Assembly (NCBI GenBank): GCA_963758845.1
Contig: CAVWWX010000002.1
Location: 1,860,001 to 1,924,000, forward strand
Origin: JBDTSW01 sp963758845
GTDB taxonomy: Bacteria; Actinomycetota; Thermoleophilia; Solirubrobacterales; 70-9
Length of the DNA: 64,000 bases
Direction: 5' to 3'
This document shows, in pieces, positions 16,982 to 25,885 of this stretch. How positions within the stretch are numbered: the stretch's first letter is position 1; each line of letters opens with the position of its first letter. The notes under the pieces were generated by a model, which saw only the letters and a program-made list of their open reading frames with translations, made no database searches and was not told the origin of the DNA. The position numbers and the translations under genes are program-made.

Positions 16982-17750
16982 ATGATCGTCGGGTTCGCAG
17001 GAGCGGGGAACATGGCCGCCGCGATGGCGCGTGGCTGGGCCGGGGCCCGAGGACGGGCCGGAGGGAATGCTGTTCGTGGACCTCGACCGCGAGCGCGCGA
17101 GCGCGCTGGCCGATGAGACCGGGGGCGAGACCCGCCAGAAGCTGGCGGAGCTCGTGGCCGAGAGCGACGTGATCCTGCTGGCGGTGAAGCCCGATGCCCT
17201 CGACGTCGTGGCGCCCGAGATGGGCAACACGGCGCCGGCGATCCTGTCGGTGATGGCCGCGACGTCCACCGAGCGCCTCGCGCAGGCGTTCCCCGACACG
17301 CCGATCATGCGAGTGATACCCAATCAACCCGTGGAGGTCCGCCGCGGCGTGATCTGCCACCCGCCGCCGGTTGACATGCCCGAGGAGCTCACGGCGCGCA
17401 TGCTGGCCCTGCTGGGAGAGCTGGGCACCGTGGTCGCCCTGGACGAGGAGCTGATCGAGGCCGCGATGGCGGTGATGTCGTGCGCGCCCGCCTATGTGGC
17501 GCTGTTCGCGGGCGAGCTCGCCAGGGCCGGTGAAGGCGAAGGGCTTGACCCTGCGCACTCGCTCGAGTTGGTCGCGGAGACGATGGCGGGCACCGCCGAG
17601 CTGCTCGCCCACCGCACCCCGGACGAGATCCAGAGCGCGGTGGCACCGCCCGGTGGGGCGACCGAGGCGGGCCTGGAGGCGATGCGCGCCGAGGGCTTCG
17701 AGCGGGCCGTCGCCGCCGCCGTGCACGCCTCGCTGGAGCGGTTCCATTGA
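16982..17750 (+). CDS. proC: Pyrroline-5-carboxylate reductase ProC, frameshifted as read
   Basis: ProC reduces P5C to proline with NAD(P)H. The start MIVGFAGAGNMAAAMARGWA carries the Rossmann GxGxxx motif in one frame. From DGPEGMLFVDLD on, the protein is in the next frame, with VILLAVKPDAL, IMRVIPNQPVEVRRG and the C-terminal APPGGATEAGLEAMRAEGFE signature. Reading GGG instead of GGGG at 17042-17045 restores WAGPEDGPEGML, so one G is extra. The intact protein would be about 255 residues. The first in-frame start after the break would delete the nucleotide-binding motif. Confidence 0.88.
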
Positions 17751-18043
17751 GCCTCCTGGCCGCCATCGGCCGCGCCGACATCGCCGACTACGTCGAGGCC
17801 GTCTTCCTCGTCTACCTGGTCCTGATCTTCATCCGCGTGCTGCTCTCGTGGGTGCCGCGGATTCCCTACATCCTCTGGCTGCGCGCGATCATCCGGTTCG
17901 TCGAGGAGAGCACCGATCCCTATCTCAACCTGTTCCGCCGGGTGATCCCGCCGATCGGGGGACGGCTGGATATCAGCCCGATCATCGCGATCTTCGTGCT
18001 GCTGATCCTGCAGGCCATCGTCGTCGGCGCGATCCGCGGGTGA
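17747..18043 (+). CDS. yggT: YggT family membrane protein
   Basis: A 98-residue protein with two hydrophobic segments around residues 17-38 and 72-96. The family signature LVLIFIRVLLSW is followed by TDPYLNLFRRVIPPIGGRLDISPI. The YggT/YlmG family influences septum and nucleoid organisation, but the molecular role is unknown. The TTG start at 17747 overlaps the proC stop (TTGA), and its TGA overlaps the lspA GTG. Confidence 0.9.
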   Translation: MSLLAAIGRADIADYVEAVFLVYLVLIFIRVLLSWVPRIPYILWLRAIIRFVEESTDPYLNLFRRVIPPIGGRLDISPIIAIFVLLILQAIVVGAIRG

Positions 18044-18518
18044 GGGGCTCGCCCGGCTCGCCCGCCCGCGGCTGGGGCGCAGCCCTCGTGCTCGCCCTGA
18101 TCGTCGTCGCGGCCGACCAGCTCTCGAAGGGCATCGTCCGGGGCTCCCTCGAGCCCGGCGAGCGGATCGACCTCGCCCTGGGCGTGGACCTGGCCCTGAT
18201 CTCGAACGAGGGGATCGCCTTCGGCTTCCTGGGCGACGGCGGCGCCCTGGTGCTTGTCGTGACGCTGGTCGCGCTGGGGGCGATGCTCGCCTGGTTCGCC
18301 GTTGCGCCCGCGCGGCAGGGACTTTGGATCGCCGTGGGACTCCTGGTGGGAGGCGCCGTGGGCAACCTGATCGACCGGATCCGGATCGACGGCGTCACCG
18401 ACTTCATCGACCCGCCCCTCTGGCCCGCCTTCAACCTGGCCGACGTGGCGATCACGTTCGGCGCGATCGCGCTGGTGGTCTCGGCGCTCTGGGGCGACGG
18501 GACCGAGCCCGCACCCGG

Positions 18519-18522
<4 letters not shown>
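18040..18522 (+). CDS. lspA: Lipoprotein signal peptidase LspA
   Basis: A 160-residue type II signal peptidase with four membrane segments. AADQLSKGIV, the block GNLIDRIRIDGVTDFID and FNLADVAITFG hold the two catalytic aspartates. It removes the signal peptide of prolipoproteins such as the lipobox-bearing PPIase at 57867. The GTG start at 18040 overlaps yggT and the stop overlaps rluD (ATGA). Confidence 0.95.
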
Positions 18523-19173
<651 letters not shown>

Positions 19174-19196
<23 letters not shown>

Positions 19197-19312
19197 CCGA
19201 CCCCCGTCGGTGAGCAACCGGGGCCCTGCCCGGCCCAGCGGCGCGAGACGCGCCGAAGCCGGGTCCCCGCGAGCACGACGGGCGCCAACAGACAACCCAA
19301 AGGGAGCATCCA
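19174..19312 (+). promoter_or_regulatory. Possible rpsB promoter and 5' leader
   Basis: TACAAT at 19174-19179, within the rluD 3' end, is a good -10 but has no strong -35. It would give a leader of about 125 nt before the rpsB TTG. The 116-bp gap after rluD has GC-rich inverted segments that could fold; S2 leaders in some bacteria bind S2, but I do not see a recognisable known structure. Confidence 0.3.
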
Positions 19313-20239
19313 TTGCCTGAGACGGACGTCCGGGACCTGCTCAAAGCAGGCCTCCACTTCGGACATCAAACGCGTCGCTGGAACCCGCGGATGGGCCGCT
19401 ATATCTGGGGCGAGCGCGACGGCATCCACATCATCGACCTGATGCAGACGCAGGAGCTGCTGGACGAGGCACGCTCGTTCGCCTCCGAGGTGGCCGCGGG
19501 CGGCGGCACCGTGCTGTTCGTCGGCACGAAGAAGCAGGCCCGCGACGGCGTCAAGGAGTGGGCGCACAAGACCGGCATGCCCTACGTGAACCAGCGCTGG
19601 CTGGGCGGCCTTCTGACCAACTTCCACACGATCTCGAAACGGATCGAGCGCCTTCACGAGCTGGACGGCCTCAAGCAGGACGGCCAGCTTGACCTGCTCC
19701 CGACCAAGGAGCGCATGGGCATGGAGGCCGAGCTCGACAAGCTCACCTACAACCTGGGCGGCGTGCGCGACATGAAGCGCCTGCCCGAGGCGATCGTGAT
19801 CATCGACGTGAAGACCGAGGCGATCGGCCTGCGCGAGGCCGAGATCCTGCGGATCCCGATCATCGCCCTGGTGGACTCCAACGTCGACCCGACCTCGGTG
19901 TCGCACCCGATCCCCGGCAACGACGACGCGATCCGCTCGTGCGACCTGGTGATCAGGACTCTGGGCGAGGCGATCGAGACCTCGGCCACCGCCTACCGCG
20001 AGGCCGAGGCCAAGCGCCGCGCCGAGGAGGAAGAGCGTCGCCGCCGCGAGGAGGAGGAGAAGCGCAAGCGCGAGGAGGCCGAGCGCGCCCGCAAGGAGGC
20101 CGAGGAGGCCGCCGCGAAGGAGGCCGAGGCGAAGGCCAAGGCGGCCGCCGAGCAGCAGGCCCAAGCGGCTCCGGGCGCGCCGCCTGCGCCGGCTCCGGCC
20201 GCGGCGCCCGCCCCCGAGAAGCCGAAGGAGGAAGGCTAG
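19313..20239 (+). CDS. rpsB: Small ribosomal subunit protein uS2 with a long charged tail
   Basis: A 308-residue S2. The ribosomal core runs to about residue 229: LLKAGLHFGHQTRRWNPRM, IIDLMQTQELL, PYVNQRWLGGLLTNF and ALVDSNVDPTSVSHPIPGNDDAIRS. After it comes a 79-residue tail made of Glu/Lys/Arg/Ala runs that should form a helix or coiled coil, then an Ala/Pro segment. The TTG start has AAAGGGAG upstream. S2 is directly followed by tsf, the near-universal order. The tail is unusual in composition; some actinobacterial S2 proteins carry similar extensions. Confidence 0.96.
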   Translation: MPETDVRDLLKAGLHFGHQTRRWNPRMGRYIWGERDGIHIIDLMQTQELLDEARSFASEVAAGGGTVLFVGTKKQARDGVKEWAHKTGMPYVNQRWLGGLLTNFHTISKRIERLHELDGLKQDGQLDLLPTKERMGMEAELDKLTYNLGGVRDMKRLPEAIVIIDVKTEAIGLREAEILRIPIIALVDSNVDPTSVSHPIPGNDDAIRSCDLVIRTLGEAIETSATAYREAEAKRRAEEEERRRREEEEKRKREEAERARKEAEEAAAKEAEAKAKAAAEQQAQAAPGAPPAPAPAAAPAPEKPKEEG

Positions 20240-20854
20240 GTGGCGGACATCTCAGCCACCGACGTCAAGGACCTCCGCGAGCGCACGGGCGCGGGCATCA
20301 TGGATTGCAAGGCCGCCCTGGCCGAGTCCGAGGGCGACGTGGACCGCGCGATCGAGATCCTGCGCGTCAAGGGCCAGGCCTCGGCGGCCAAGCGCAGCGG
20401 CAAGGCCACCAGCGAGGGCCTCGTCTCCTCCTACATCCACGCCAACGGCAAGGTCGGCGTGCTCGTCGAGATCCAGTGCGAGACGGACTTCGTCGCGCGC
20501 TCGGACGACTTCAAGGAGTTCGCCAACGAGGTCGCCATCCACATCGCCGGCGCCCCCTCGCCGCCTGCCTACGTGTCCGCCGACGAGATCACCGAGGACG
20601 TCCGCGAGGCCGAGCGCAAGGTCTTCTCCGAGAAGGCCCGCGAGGAGGGCAAGCCCGACGACATCGTCGAGCGGATCGTCGACGGCCAGCTCGGCAAGTG
20701 GGCCCAGGAGGTGGCGCTGCTCGAGCAGGAGCACATCCGCAGCGACCGCTACGAGGGCAAGACCATCGAGGACCTGCGGGCCGAGATCTCGTCGAAGACC
20801 GGCGAGAACGTCCGCGTCGCGCGCTTCGCTCACTTCAGGGTCGGAGAGGAATAG
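20240..20854 (+). CDS. tsf: Elongation factor Ts
   Basis: A 204-residue EF-Ts, the nucleotide exchange factor of EF-Tu. KDLRERTGAGIMDCKAAL is the N-terminal UBA-like module, and VLVEIQCETDFVARSDDFKEF is the core signature. The protein has one core subdomain and is shorter than the E. coli form, as in other small EF-Ts proteins. Its GTG follows the rpsB stop immediately. Confidence 0.96.
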   Translation: MADISATDVKDLRERTGAGIMDCKAALAESEGDVDRAIEILRVKGQASAAKRSGKATSEGLVSSYIHANGKVGVLVEIQCETDFVARSDDFKEFANEVAIHIAGAPSPPAYVSADEITEDVREAERKVFSEKAREEGKPDDIVERIVDGQLGKWAQEVALLEQEHIRSDRYEGKTIEDLRAEISSKTGENVRVARFAHFRVGEE

Positions 20855-20867
20855 GGTCCGGGCCCGA

Positions 20868-21620
20868 GTGGCCGACCCAGCCTTCAAGCGCATCCTGCTG
20901 AAGCTGTCCGGCGAGGCCCTGATGGGCTCGCTGGACTACGGCACCGATCCCGCGCAGGTCCAACGCATCTCCAAGCAGGTCCACGACCTGTCCGAGAGCG
21001 GGGTGGAGGTCGCGCTGGTGGTCGGCGCCGGCAACATCTACCGCGGCCTCGACGCGGCGGCCGAGGGGATGGACCGGGCCACGGCCGACTACATGGGGAT
21101 GCTGGCCACGGTCCTGAACGCTCTGACGCTCCAGGACGCCCTCGAGAAGGTCGGCTGCTACACGCGAGTGCTATCGGCCATGGACGTCACCGAGGTCGCC
21201 GAGCCCTACGTCCGCCGCCGCGCGATCCGCCATCTGGAGAAGGGGCGGGTCGTGATCTTCGCGGCCGGGACGGGCAACCCGTTCTTCACGACCGACACGG
21301 CCGCGGCGCTCCGTGCGCTGGAGATCCACGCCGAGGCGATCCTGATGGCCAAGAACGGCGTCGAGGGCGTCTACTCGGCCGATCCGTCGGTGGTACCCGA
21401 CGCCGAGTTCCTGCCCGAGATCACCCACCGCGAGGCGATCGAGCGAGGCCTGCGGGTGATGGACGTCACCGCGCTTTCTCTGTGCATGGACAACGCGCTT
21501 CCCATCTACGTCTTCAACATGGCGGAGGAGGGCAACATAGATAGGATCGTGCGAGGAGAGCGGGTGGGCACGATCGTCACGACAAACGGCGTCCTCGCGC
21601 GCGGCGAGCCAGATGTCTGA
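20868..21620 (+). CDS. pyrH: UMP kinase PyrH
   Basis: A 250-residue amino-acid-kinase-fold UMP kinase. ILLKLSGEALMG is at the N-terminus and VVGAGNIYRGL in the middle. FAAGTGNPFFTTDTAAALRA and AKNGVEGVYSADP form the nucleotide and substrate sites. The GTG start lies 13 bp after tsf, and the gene overlaps frr by 8 bp. Confidence 0.96.
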   Translation: MADPAFKRILLKLSGEALMGSLDYGTDPAQVQRISKQVHDLSESGVEVALVVGAGNIYRGLDAAAEGMDRATADYMGMLATVLNALTLQDALEKVGCYTRVLSAMDVTEVAEPYVRRRAIRHLEKGRVVIFAAGTGNPFFTTDTAAALRALEIHAEAILMAKNGVEGVYSADPSVVPDAEFLPEITHREAIERGLRVMDVTALSLCMDNALPIYVFNMAEEGNIDRIVRGERVGTIVTTNGVLARGEPDV

Positions 21621-22179
21621 TTTCACCGACGAGCTCGTCGCCGACGGCAAGGACCGGATGCACAAGTCCGTGGAGAACTGCAAGCACGAGCTGGCCACCG
21701 TGCGCACCGGGCGGGCCTCCCCTCACCTGCTCGACCGCCTGATGGTCGACTACTACGGGGCCGAGACGCCGATCAAGCAGCTCGCCAACGTGGCCGCACC
21801 CGACGCCCGCCTACTGACGCTGACGCCGTTCGACAAGAACGCCATGGGCCTGATCGAGAAGGCGATCATGGAGTCCGACCTTGGCCTTACGCCCAACAAC
21901 GACGGCAACGTCATCCGCCTCCAGATCCCCGAGCTAAACGAGGAGCGCCGGCGCGAGATGGTGAAGGTCGTCCACGGAGTCGCCGAGGAGGGCAAGGTCG
22001 CCATCCGCAACATCCGCCGCGATGTGATGCATGACCTGCGAGAGCTGAAGAAGGAGGGCGAGGTCGGCGAGGACGAGGAGCGCCGCGCCGAGGCCGAGCT
22101 TCAGAAGGTGACCGACAGCGCGACCGAGGACATCGAGGCGGCGCTGAAGGCCAAAGAGGAAGAGATCCTCGAGGTTTGA
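21613..22179 (+). CDS. frr: Ribosome recycling factor
   Basis: A 188-residue RRF of normal length with the ELATVRTGRASPHLLDRL helix and the PFDKNAMGLIEKAI, LTPNNDGNVIRL and ERRREMVKVVH blocks. It splits post-termination ribosomes with EF-G. The ATG lies 8 bp inside pyrH and the stop overlaps the uppS start. Confidence 0.97.
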   Translation: MSDFTDELVADGKDRMHKSVENCKHELATVRTGRASPHLLDRLMVDYYGAETPIKQLANVAAPDARLLTLTPFDKNAMGLIEKAIMESDLGLTPNNDGNVIRLQIPELNEERRREMVKVVHGVAEEGKVAIRNIRRDVMHDLRELKKEGEVGEDEERRAEAELQKVTDSATEDIEAALKAKEEEILEV

Positions 22180-22853
22180 GCGGGGATCGCCCGGAGGCCA
22201 AAGCCGTCGCGATCATCATGGACGGCAATGCCCGCTGGGCGGCCGAGCACGACGTCGACGTGCTGGAGGGCCACCGCGAGGGCGCCCGCACGCTGAAGCA
22301 GACCGTGAAGGACGCCGTCCGCCTGGGCCTGGATGAGCTGTGCGTGTACGCGTTCTCGACCGAGAACTGGTCGCGGCCCACCGCCGAGGTCGAGGGCCTG
22401 ATGGCGATGTTCGCGGAGCTGATCATCTCCGAGACCCCGGAGCTGGACGAGGAGGGCGTGCGGATGCGCTTCATCGGGCGGCGCGACGGCGTCTCGCCCG
22501 AGCTCCAGGAGAGGATGGGCTGGGCCGAGGAGACCACGGGCGGCAACGACCGCCTGGATCTTTTCGTTGCCTTCAACTACGGCGGCCGCGCCGAGATCCT
22601 GGACGCCGCCGAGCGCTACGAGGGGGGCGGGGAGGAGGCGTTCGCCGCGGGCCTCTACGCGCCCGAGATGGGCGAGCCCGACCTGGTGATCCGCACCAGC
22701 GGCGAGAGCCGGCTCTCGAACTTCCTGCTGTGGCAGACCGCCTATTCAGAGCTGGTGTTCGCCGACGTCCTGTGGCCCGACTTCACCATCGAGCACCTGC
22801 AGGAAGCGCTGCGCGAGTTCGAGGTGCGACAGCGCCGTTTCGGCGCCCGATAG
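22176..22853 (+). CDS. uppS: Isoprenyl transferase UppS (undecaprenyl diphosphate synthase type)
   Basis: A 225-residue cis-prenyltransferase making the lipid carrier of cell wall synthesis. IIMDGNARWA holds the catalytic Asp (Ala replaces the usual Gly after Asn). VYAFSTENWSRP, NYGGRAEI and the C-terminal DLVIRTSGESRLSNFLLWQTAYSEL are typical. Chain length could be C50 or C55. The TTG start at 22176 overlaps the frr stop. The 9-bp gap to cdsA contains the -10 of cdsA. Confidence 0.93.
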   Translation: MSGDRPEAKAVAIIMDGNARWAAEHDVDVLEGHREGARTLKQTVKDAVRLGLDELCVYAFSTENWSRPTAEVEGLMAMFAELIISETPELDEEGVRMRFIGRRDGVSPELQERMGWAEETTGGNDRLDLFVAFNYGGRAEILDAAERYEGGGEEAFAAGLYAPEMGEPDLVIRTSGESRLSNFLLWQTAYSELVFADVLWPDFTIEHLQEALREFEVRQRRFGAR

Positions 22854-22856
22854 ATT
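22851..22856 (+). promoter_or_regulatory. -10 element TAGATT for cdsA (leaderless type)
   Basis: TAGATT overlaps the uppS stop and ends 6 nt before the cdsA ATG. Confidence 0.45.
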
Positions 22857-22862
22857 CGCCCC

Positions 22863-23867
22863 ATGGAGTCCTCGGGAGGTCGTGGCGACGAGCGTTCGAG
22901 CGCGTTTGACTTCGACCTCAACGTCGAGCTCGAGTTCGACCGCATCGGCCGCGAGGGGGGTGACCCCGAGCTCGAGACCCCAGCCTTCGTCAGCGAGACT
23001 CCCGCCGAGGGGACGCCGCCCGTCGAGCCTCGGGTGCGCAGGCAACGGCCTGCGCCCAAGCGCCGCGGCCGCATGCCCGAGACGCTCGCCCGCATCCTCT
23101 GGGCGATCCCGTGGATCGTCGTCGCGGTGGCGATCGTCGCCCTGGGAGGGCTCACGTTCGCCGCGGCCATGGTGGTGTTCTCGTTCATCGGACTCTCGGA
23201 GCTGTTTCGCATGACCAGCTCCGACCGCCCGCTGCAGATCGTCGCGTTCGCCGCGAGTGCCGGCATGATCGCCGCCGCCTACTACGGCTCGAGCTTCCAG
23301 ATCGTGCTGGCCGGCGTCGTCGCGTTCCCGGTGATGTTCCTGGTGGCGGCGACGCGCAGCTCGATCGACGGGGTCACGCGCTCGATGGCGATGACGGCCT
23401 TTGGCGTGCTCTGGATCGGGCTGCCGTTCGCCCACGCCGTCCTGTTGCGCGAGCTCCCGCTCCACGGCGGCGCGCTCCTGATCGACGTCCTCGTCGCAAC
23501 CTTCGTCGCCGACACCTCGGCCTACGCCGTCGGCCGGTTGATCGGCCGCCACAAGCTCGCCCCCGACATCTCGCCGAACAAGACCGTCGAGGGCATGATC
23601 GGCGGCTTCATCGGCGGTACCGCGGGCTTCTGGTTCGCCGGCCTGTACCAGGACTGGCTTCCGGGCCTCGACGCGCTGTTGATGGGGATGGTCATCGCGC
23701 TCGTCGCGCCGATGGGCGACCTCTTCGAGTCGATGATCAAGCGCGACCTGGGCGTCAAGGACTCGGGCAACGTCTTCGGTCCCCACGGCGGCCTCCTCGA
23801 CCGCCTCGACGCCGTGATGTTCACGGTCGTCGCCGGCTACTACCTCTCGATCGCGTTCGTCTACTAG
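22863..23867 (+). CDS. cdsA: Phosphatidate cytidylyltransferase CdsA
   Basis: A 334-residue membrane enzyme making CDP-diacylglycerol from phosphatidate and CTP. A hydrophilic N-terminal extension of about 75 residues, rich in Glu/Pro/Arg, precedes the membrane helices. The signature is the C-terminal block MGDLFESMIKRDLGVKDSGN then FGPHGGLLDRLDAVMF, and SPNKTVEGMIGG lies before it. Its product feeds the CDP-alcohol transferase at 34369. Its stop is shared with nfo through CTAG at 23864-23867. Confidence 0.94.
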   Translation: MESSGGRGDERSSAFDFDLNVELEFDRIGREGGDPELETPAFVSETPAEGTPPVEPRVRRQRPAPKRRGRMPETLARILWAIPWIVVAVAIVALGGLTFAAAMVVFSFIGLSELFRMTSSDRPLQIVAFAASAGMIAAAYYGSSFQIVLAGVVAFPVMFLVAATRSSIDGVTRSMAMTAFGVLWIGLPFAHAVLLRELPLHGGALLIDVLVATFVADTSAYAVGRLIGRHKLAPDISPNKTVEGMIGGFIGGTAGFWFAGLYQDWLPGLDALLMGMVIALVAPMGDLFESMIKRDLGVKDSGNVFGPHGGLLDRLDAVMFTVVAGYYLSIAFVY

Positions 23868-24640
23868 CCGGCCAGTGCCTCGCGCACGAACTCGAGGTCG
23901 GCCGGGTGGCCGGCGCCCGGGGTCTCGACCAGCACCGGGGCGTCGCCAGCGCGGAGCATGTCGCGGATGTCGTCGGGGTTCATCTGCCCGGCGCCGAGGT
24001 TGGCGTGGCGATCGGCGCCGGTGCCCGGAGGGTCGCGCGAGTCGTTGGCGTGGACCAGATCGATGCGGCCGGTGATGGCGCGCATCCGGTCGACGACGTC
24101 CGAGAGGTCCTCGCCGGCGGCGTGTGCGTGGCAGGTGTCGAAGCAGAAGCCGATCTCGACGTCCGTGTCGGCGGCCTCGACCTGCTCCCACAGCTTGGCC
24201 AGCGCGTCAGCGCGCCGGGCGACCGCGTTGTCGCCGCCGGCCGTGTTCTCGAGGTAGACCGGGACCTCGCTCTCCAGCATCTCGAGCGTGCGGCTCCAGC
24301 GCTTGACGCCCTCGTCGATGCCGTCCTCGGCATGGCCCGGGTGGACGATCAGCGCGGTCGCGCCCAGCGTCGCGGCGGCCTCGCACTGCTGGCTCAGGAT
24401 CTTGCGCGAGCCGTAGCGGATGTTCGGCTTGGGCGAGCAGACATTGATCAGGTAGGGCGCGTGGATGTAGAGGTCGATGGGCGAGTCGCGGAGCTCGGCG
24501 GCGTCGTCGCGGGGCGGAGGCTTCTCCCAGCCCTGCGGCTTGCCGTTGAAGATCTGGATGATCTCGACATCCAGCTCGGCTGCTGCGGCGAGCGGCGCAG
24601 CGTGGTCGACGTGGGCGCCGATCTTGGGGAGCTTGGCCAC
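23864..24640 (-). CDS. nfo: Deoxyribonuclease IV (AP endonuclease, Nfo/EndoIV)
   Basis: A 258-residue TIM-barrel metal enzyme cutting DNA at abasic sites. Metal-binding blocks are IGAHVDHAA, LIVHPGHAEDG, VYLENTAGGDN, GFCFDTCHAHAAGEDL and LVHANDSRDPPGTGADRHANLG. VLVETPG follows near the C-terminus. The GTG at 24640 is chosen because TATGCT sits 6 nt upstream and the protein then begins at the barrel (VAKLPKIGAHV). A longer frame upstream shows no similarity and crosses into dxr. Confidence 0.92.
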   Translation of the reverse strand: MAKLPKIGAHVDHAAPLAAAAELDVEIIQIFNGKPQGWEKPPPRDDAAELRDSPIDLYIHAPYLINVCSPKPNIRYGSRKILSQQCEAAATLGATALIVHPGHAEDGIDEGVKRWSRTLEMLESEVPVYLENTAGGDNAVARRADALAKLWEQVEAADTDVEIGFCFDTCHAHAAGEDLSDVVDRMRAITGRIDLVHANDSRDPPGTGADRHANLGAGQMNPDDIRDMLRAGDAPVLVETPGAGHPADLEFVREALAG

Positions 24641-24646
24641 GCGCCC

Positions 24647-24652
24647 AGCATA
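24647..24652 (-). promoter_or_regulatory. -10 element TATGCT for nfo (leaderless type)
   Basis: The minus-strand TATGCT ends 6 nt before the GTG at 24640, in a 72-bp gap shared with the divergent dxr. Confidence 0.5.
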
Positions 24653-24699
24653 GGAGCAGGCCACGCGGCGCACCCTTAGGTGGCCTGAAAGGCCGTCCC

Positions 24700-24705
24700 T
24701 ACACT
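24700..24705 (+). promoter_or_regulatory. -10 element TACACT for dxr (leaderless type)
   Basis: TACACT ends 7 nt before the dxr ATG at 24713. No Shine-Dalgarno is present. Confidence 0.5.
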
Positions 24706-24712
24706 CCCCGCC

Positions 24713-25885
24713 ATGCCCAAGAAGGTCCTTGTCCTGGGGTCCACCGGGTCGATCGGCGAGCAAGCACTCGAGGTCCTCGCGAGCTCGGATGAGCTGGAGC
24801 TGTGCGGGATCTCGGCCGGCCATCGCTGGGAGCGCCTGTGCGAGCAGGCACGTGAGCACGGTGTGGCGCAGATCGCGCTGTCAGACCCCCGGGCGGCCGA
24901 GCAGGCCACGCAGGCGCTGGGCGCCGAGACACGGGTGCTGTCGGGCGACGCGGGTGTCCGCGACCTGATCGCCGCCTCCGAGCCCGACCTCGTGCTGAAC
25001 GCGATCGTCGGCTTCGCCGGGCTTGGCCCCACGATCGCGACACTCAGCGCAGGCATCGACCTCGCGCTGGCTAACAAGGAGAGCTTGATCGCCGGCGGCG
25101 AGCTGGTGACGGCCCTGGCCGAGGCGAGCGGCGCGCGCCTAGTCCCGGTCGACTCCGAGCACTCGGCCCTGCACCAGCTCCTGCGCGGCGAGGCGCCAGG
25201 CACGGTGGACCGGCTGGTCGTGACCGCCTCGGGCGGCCCGTTCCGCGGCCGCTCGGACCTGGCCGGCGTCACGGTCTCCGAGGCGCTTGCCCATCCCACC
25301 TGGGAGATGGGCGGGCGGATCACCGTCGACTCCGCGACCCTCATGAACAAGGGTTTCGAGGTGATCGAAGCCCATCACCTCTTCGGCTTTGCCTACGAGC
25401 GAATCGACGTCGTCGTCCATCCGCAGTCGATCGTCCATGGGCTCGTGCGCCTGAACGACGGCGCCTCACTCGCCCACCTGGGCCACCCCGACATGCGCGT
25501 GCCCATCTCCTATGCGCTTCACCTGCCCGAACGCGCCGACGTGGACACGCCGGGGCTGGACCTGGCCGCCGTCGGCGAGCTGACCTTCGAGGCGCCCGAC
25601 ACCGACCTGTTCGCCTGCCTGCGCCTTGCACGTGAAGCGGGGCTCGCGGGAGGCACGGCTCCGTGCGTGCTGAACGCCGCGGACGAGGTGGCCGTCGAGG
25701 CGTTCCTCGGTGGTGAGCTCCCGTTCACGGGCATCGCCGAGGTCGTCGCCCAGACACTGGACGAGCTCCCCGCGCGCCAGCCCGGGCACTTCGACGAGCT
25801 GTTCGCCGTGGACGCCGAGGCTCGCGAACGCGCGGCCGTGATCGCGAACCGCATCGGCGGCACCGTGGGCACTGGGGCCGGCTGA
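24713..25885 (+). CDS. dxr: 1-deoxy-D-xylulose 5-phosphate reductoisomerase
   Basis: A 390-residue enzyme of the MEP isoprenoid pathway converting DXP to MEP with NADPH. VLGSTGSIGEQALEVL is the NADPH site, LANKESLIAGGELV and PVDSEHSALHQLL carry catalytic residues, and TASGGPFRGR and ATLMNKGFEVIEAHHLF are typical. It overlaps rseP by one base (TGATG). ispG of the same pathway lies 4.6 kb downstream, so the classical dxr-rseP-ispG order is interrupted by an acyl-CoA ligase and a secreted protein. Confidence 0.96.
   Translation: MPKKVLVLGSTGSIGEQALEVLASSDELELCGISAGHRWERLCEQAREHGVAQIALSDPRAAEQATQALGAETRVLSGDAGVRDLIAASEPDLVLNAIVGFAGLGPTIATLSAGIDLALANKESLIAGGELVTALAEASGARLVPVDSEHSALHQLLRGEAPGTVDRLVVTASGGPFRGRSDLAGVTVSEALAHPTWEMGGRITVDSATLMNKGFEVIEAHHLFGFAYERIDVVVHPQSIVHGLVRLNDGASLAHLGHPDMRVPISYALHLPERADVDTPGLDLAAVGELTFEAPDTDLFACLRLAREAGLAGGTAPCVLNAADEVAVEAFLGGELPFTGIAEVVAQTLDELPARQPGHFDELFAVDAEARERAAVIANRIGGTVGTGAG

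Noticed and set aside
19197..19312. A known riboswitch or S2-binding leader before rpsB
   Set aside because: GC-rich pairing is possible, but I could not match a described structure by eye. A covariance search would be needed.
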